Positions 61,445-64,000 of a DNA stretch of 64,000 bases are shown in pieces. Under the pieces are notes generated by a model. That model was not told the origin of the DNA, did not search any database, and saw nothing but the letters and a program-made list of their open reading frames with translations. The stretch spans positions 3,472,001 through 3,536,000 of the forward strand of contig NZ_OZ241747.1 in assembly GCF_965201005.1 (NCBI RefSeq), given 5' to 3'. This DNA comes from Mucilaginibacter_A sp965201005. GTDB lineage: Bacteria > Bacteroidota > Bacteroidia > Sphingobacteriales > Sphingobacteriaceae. The translations under genes were made by a program, and so were the position numbers. The first letter of the stretch is position 1, and every line of letters begins with the position of its first letter.

Positions 61445-62032
61445 TTACGGCGCGATACCCTGGTTAACGTTTAATTTACCAGTAGCCTGAAGAAACTCAG
61501 GACTGCTTAAATCTTCATTACAGCGGAAAGTGCTGCCGCTGATAGTGTTACCGTCTGACCGGGTTAAAGTAGAAAACTGGTTGGAGTAAAAGCGTTTTGC
61601 ATTCTGGTCCCAGATCAGTTCTTCAGATTTAAAAGTATCACCTTTATCATTTACTACCACTACATTGCGGTGCAGTTCAATCACTTTGTTCAGGTTTTTG
61701 GTGATGGCATATTCCGCAGTAACCGTACTGATTATTTTTTGATGCAGGTCAAAAAAATCAATGTGCACACCTTTGGGCATTTCGTAATACGGCTTTACTG
61801 TTTTTGTCTCGGTATAATTGAGCATAATCGGTGCCGTCATCCGGGCTTTTACCTTGGCCGAATCACTGTAGATCACATCTACGCCAATAGTGGTTTCTAC
61901 CGGTTTGTTTACTTCTTTGCTGGATATTTGCTGCACTTTTTTCAGATCATTCTCACAAGCCGAAAAAAACACCGGTAAAAGAAGCATCAGCCATTTTAAT
62001 GTTGTTTTTTCTAAAAAAAAAGGCCGCTGCAT
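61445..62032 (-). CDS. lptC: LPS export ABC transporter periplasmic protein LptC
   Basis: A 195-residue lipoprotein-like LptC. The signal region MLLLPVFFSAC carries a lipobox cysteine; in Bacteroidota LptC is often a lipoprotein. The beta-jellyroll core has VIYSDSAKVKARMTAPIMLN, STVTAEYAITKNLNKVIELH and LIWDQNAKRFYSNQ. It bridges LptB2FG and the periplasmic LPS chain. An A unit (61972-61990) encodes part of the signal (LMLLLPV). It is 6 bases after the upstream barrel gene. Confidence 0.92.
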   Translation of the reverse strand: MQRPFFLEKTTLKWLMLLLPVFFSACENDLKKVQQISSKEVNKPVETTIGVDVIYSDSAKVKARMTAPIMLNYTETKTVKPYYEMPKGVHIDFFDLHQKIISTVTAEYAITKNLNKVIELHRNVVVVNDKGDTFKSEELIWDQNAKRFYSNQFSTLTRSDGNTISGSTFRCNEDLSSPEFLQATGKLNVNQGIAP

Positions 62033-62038
62033 CAGTTT

Positions 62039-63334
62039 TTAATCAAACTTGTATTTCCTGAACCAGGTATCGTTCAGCAAAAAACTAAACCTGAAGTTTA
62101 TAAAGTTTTCTTTCACCAAATTGTTGACCAGCGTACCGCGCTGCCCAAACTCTGCAGTAAAATTTACCTTGTAAAAAGCAGTACGGCTTTGCGAGCGGAT
62201 GGGTAAGCCTAAGCCCAGCGTAAATACGTTTTCGTTTATGTCCGTTGCCGAAGTACGCACGTAAGTTTTATTATACTGATAGCCCAAACGGTAATCCATT
62301 ACTGCAAAATAACTGTTTAAAGCGTTTATGTTTGGGGTGATCTGGCCGCCGATATGGTAAGATTCGGTATTGTTTAAACCCTGATTTACGCCATCGATCG
62401 TCATTTGCGACCAGTTGCCCCGGCTATAATCGGCACCAACCAGATAATGTCCTTCTTTTTGGTAAGAAACACCAAAATGCTGCACCAGTGGCAAAGCAAT
62501 TTTAGTATTGGCACCCTGGCGGATGTAAGTAGTGTCCGAAGCAGTGGATTCTGTTGTCCCATCTGCTAAATACTGCGTAGAAACATACTTATTGGAAGAA
62601 GTAATGGTTGATTTTAACGTTCCGGAATAACCAAACACAAGTTTTGAAGTGGTTGATAAATCAAATTGATATTGCAAACCGTAATCATAGCTCAAACCTT
62701 TTACACTTTGGCTTTGCTCAATCCGTGTATTAAAAGAAGTAAGATAATAATTCGGGATTTCTACCGAACGCGTTTGGCGCAGGTTTCCAAAAATATAACT
62801 TACGTTAAAACCCAGGTTTAAATGCTTGAACAGGTTAAAACCATAGCCTAAATAAGCTTTTGACAAACCGCCTTCGCCACCGTAAACGCTGTTGACGGTA
62901 TTGGTATCGATTTTGGTTACCTGCTTGAAATTGTAACCTAAATCACTATAAGGCAGCAACCCGAAACTTAAAGCCGATGTTCCGCGGGTAATCGGGATGC
63001 CAAAAGCAAGATGGTTCAGCCTGAAATCTGAACCGGTTTGCCGGGCAGAGCTGTTTTGCAAAGTATTGATGGTTGCATAAACCCCAACATCAATCGTGGT
63101 TAAGCCAATGGCCGAATAGGATGCCGGGTTGAGCAGATTAATGTTGCTGTAACCGCCAATGGTGCGCACGCCTGCTGCAATACCGCCCATGCCAATGTTT
63201 TGCGGCAAACTTTGCTGCTGCAAAAGCCCTAAGCCAAAGCGGGAATATGGCGAACTGGTGGTGGATTGTGCCGAAGCCGAAATGGCCGAAAATATAATTA
63301 AAAGTAAGAGTAAGCTTTTTGTACGATTGATCAT
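62039..63334 (-). CDS. OmpP1/FadL/PorV-like outer-membrane barrel protein
   Basis: A 431-residue exported barrel (signal MINRTKSLLLLLIIFSAISA). The start of the mature part, TSSPYSRFGLGLLQQQSLPQ, then NIGMGGIAAGVRTIGGYSNI and NLLNPASYSAIGLTTIDVGV is a common Bacteroidota pattern in FadL-like proteins. It ends in the strand NDTWFRKYKFD. It resembles PorV in outline but lacks enough detail for that name. Its ATG overlaps the coaX stop by 4 bases, and lptC follows closely, a conserved order in the phylum. Confidence 0.8.
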   Translation of the reverse strand: MINRTKSLLLLLIIFSAISASAQSTTSSPYSRFGLGLLQQQSLPQNIGMGGIAAGVRTIGGYSNINLLNPASYSAIGLTTIDVGVYATINTLQNSSARQTGSDFRLNHLAFGIPITRGTSALSFGLLPYSDLGYNFKQVTKIDTNTVNSVYGGEGGLSKAYLGYGFNLFKHLNLGFNVSYIFGNLRQTRSVEIPNYYLTSFNTRIEQSQSVKGLSYDYGLQYQFDLSTTSKLVFGYSGTLKSTITSSNKYVSTQYLADGTTESTASDTTYIRQGANTKIALPLVQHFGVSYQKEGHYLVGADYSRGNWSQMTIDGVNQGLNNTESYHIGGQITPNINALNSYFAVMDYRLGYQYNKTYVRTSATDINENVFTLGLGLPIRSQSRTAFYKVNFTAEFGQRGTLVNNLVKENFINFRFSFLLNDTWFRKYKFD

Positions 63335-64000
63335 TCTTGCTGATGTATAACTGCGTTTAATCCTTTTAAAACCAAGTAGGGTTCGGGTTTAACGTAAGCG
63401 GCAAAGATGCTGCTTTTTAAATGAGTATCAAAAAAATTAAGGTCGCCGCCGGTAAGCAAAATATTGGTTTCGGGCTGATGATTGATCTGCCTGTGCACAA
63501 AACCTTCTGCTTCAAAACACAAACCGTTTTGCACGCCGGATAAAATAGCTTCCTGTGTATTGCTGCCAAAATTGTGGTCAAAACCGGTTTCTGGGCCAAC
63601 CAAAGGCAACTTTTTAGTAAAAAATTTTAAAGCTTTAAAACGCATTTTCAAGCCTGGCGATATGCTGCCGCCATAATAATTCCCACCGGCATCAACCGCA
63701 TCATACGTTACGCAAGTTCCGGCATCGATGATCAGGTTGCTGTTTTTAGGGTATAAAAAATGTGCCCCAACAACGGCTGCCAATCTATCCAAACCTAATT
63801 TTTCGGGATTTTGATAATGGTTTTTTATTGATTTTGCCATCTGATACTGAAACCGAAACGTTTTCAACTGCTTTTCCAACAACGTTTCCCACAAAAAAAT
63901 TTTGCTTTGTACAGAAGAAATAATGGCGTTTGCAGGGTTAAATCTATTCAGCATCCGGTTTAAAAGTGCTTCGGATATTTGCCGGTAACGCTGTGTCCAC
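63331..64000 (-). CDS. coaX: Type III pantothenate kinase (5' end outside window)
   Basis: The C-terminal ~220 residues of CoaX, which phosphorylates pantothenate in CoA synthesis. DRLAAVVGAHFLYPKNSNL, IIDAGTCVTYDAVDAGGNYY and GGSISPGLKMRFKALKFFTK are the ASKHA-fold blocks, with the catalytic Asp in DAGTCVTYD. The frame stays open past the ATG at 63954 to the window edge (reading WTQRYRQISEALLNR), so the start and phosphate loop lie beyond 64000. It overlaps the barrel gene by 4 bases (ATGA). Confidence 0.93.
   Translation of the reverse strand, partial: WTQRYRQISEALLNRMLNRFNPANAIISSVQSKIFLWETLLEKQLKTFRFQYQMAKSIKNHYQNPEKLGLDRLAAVVGAHFLYPKNSNLIIDAGTCVTYDAVDAGGNYYGGSISPGLKMRFKALKFFTKKLPLVGPETGFDHNFGSNTQEAILSGVQNGLCFEAEGFVHRQINHQPETNILLTGGDLNFFDTHLKSSIFAAYVKPEPYLVLKGLNAVIHQQE

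Noticed and set aside
1..64000. The many similar short repeats could be read as a CRISPR array.
   Set aside because: Units are scattered at irregular distances through the whole window, in both orientations and inside genes. There are no regular spacers and no cas genes.

Overview
The window is a chromosomal segment of a Bacteroidota bacterium, most likely family Sphingobacteriaceae (Mucilaginibacter/Pedobacter-like). The evidence is a SusC/SusD pair, SprA, phylum-type small families (DUF3108, DUF3109, DUF2480, DUF4292), several -7 boxes of the Bacteroidetes form TAnnTTTG, and moderate GC. Apart from one small accessory patch it is housekeeping DNA. I saw no rRNA, tRNA, CRISPR array, prophage or transposase gene.

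Layout. 1-2104: end of an AsmA-like gene. 2414-10925: a polysaccharide utilisation locus (SusC, SusD, a GH144/glycoamylase-like enzyme, a GH3 beta-glucosidase), probably for a beta-1,2-glucan. 10926-12031: accessory patch with a decayed antitoxin-like remnant, a 167-bp copy of the 3' end of rsmA, and a DUF433/DUF5615 toxin-antitoxin pair. 12037-13951: divergent rsmA and pdxA. 14154-18817: yceD-rpmF-plsX-fabH-accB-accC, a fatty-acid initiation cluster. 18890-23911: tatC, rpiB, an M28 peptidase, a LutB-like protein and a DHFR-like reductase. 23914-26881 (minus): a SprT-like protein and feoAB, the latter behind a candidate operator. 27096-27871 (minus): gcvH and a VanZ-like protein. 28137-28721: a small outer-membrane barrel. 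28794-48386 (minus, several units): sprA, ruvA, maeB, a LysM transglycosylase, gatA, two tatA genes, an EnvC-like protein, DUF4292, a TPR protein, dut and a flippase. 48430-57852: acyP, an amidohydrolase, rlmN, comF, glyA, dxs, a RemB/Wzi-like barrel and DUF3109. 57855-64000 (minus): DUF3108, DUF2480, ppiD, lptC, an OmpP1/PorV-like barrel and coaX, which runs off the right edge.

The most unusual signal is a dispersed short DNA word present throughout the window. It has two forms, A = GATAAAAGAAGCAT and B = GATAAAAACAGTAT (or ...CAT), in either orientation, often extended on the other side to ATCGGTATAAAAT or ATCGACCTAAATT. By eye I find roughly 30 units between genes and more than 20 inside genes, where a chance 12-mer would be expected essentially never. 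Units occur singly or as inverted pairs (A/A, A/B, B/B), mostly just after stop codons. The pair after comF is a perfect 54-bp palindrome. Inside genes the word is read in several frames, so DNA rather than protein is under selection. The pattern resembles the DNA uptake sequences of Neisseriaceae and Pasteurellaceae, but a nucleoid/regulator site or a REP/MITE-type repeat is equally open.
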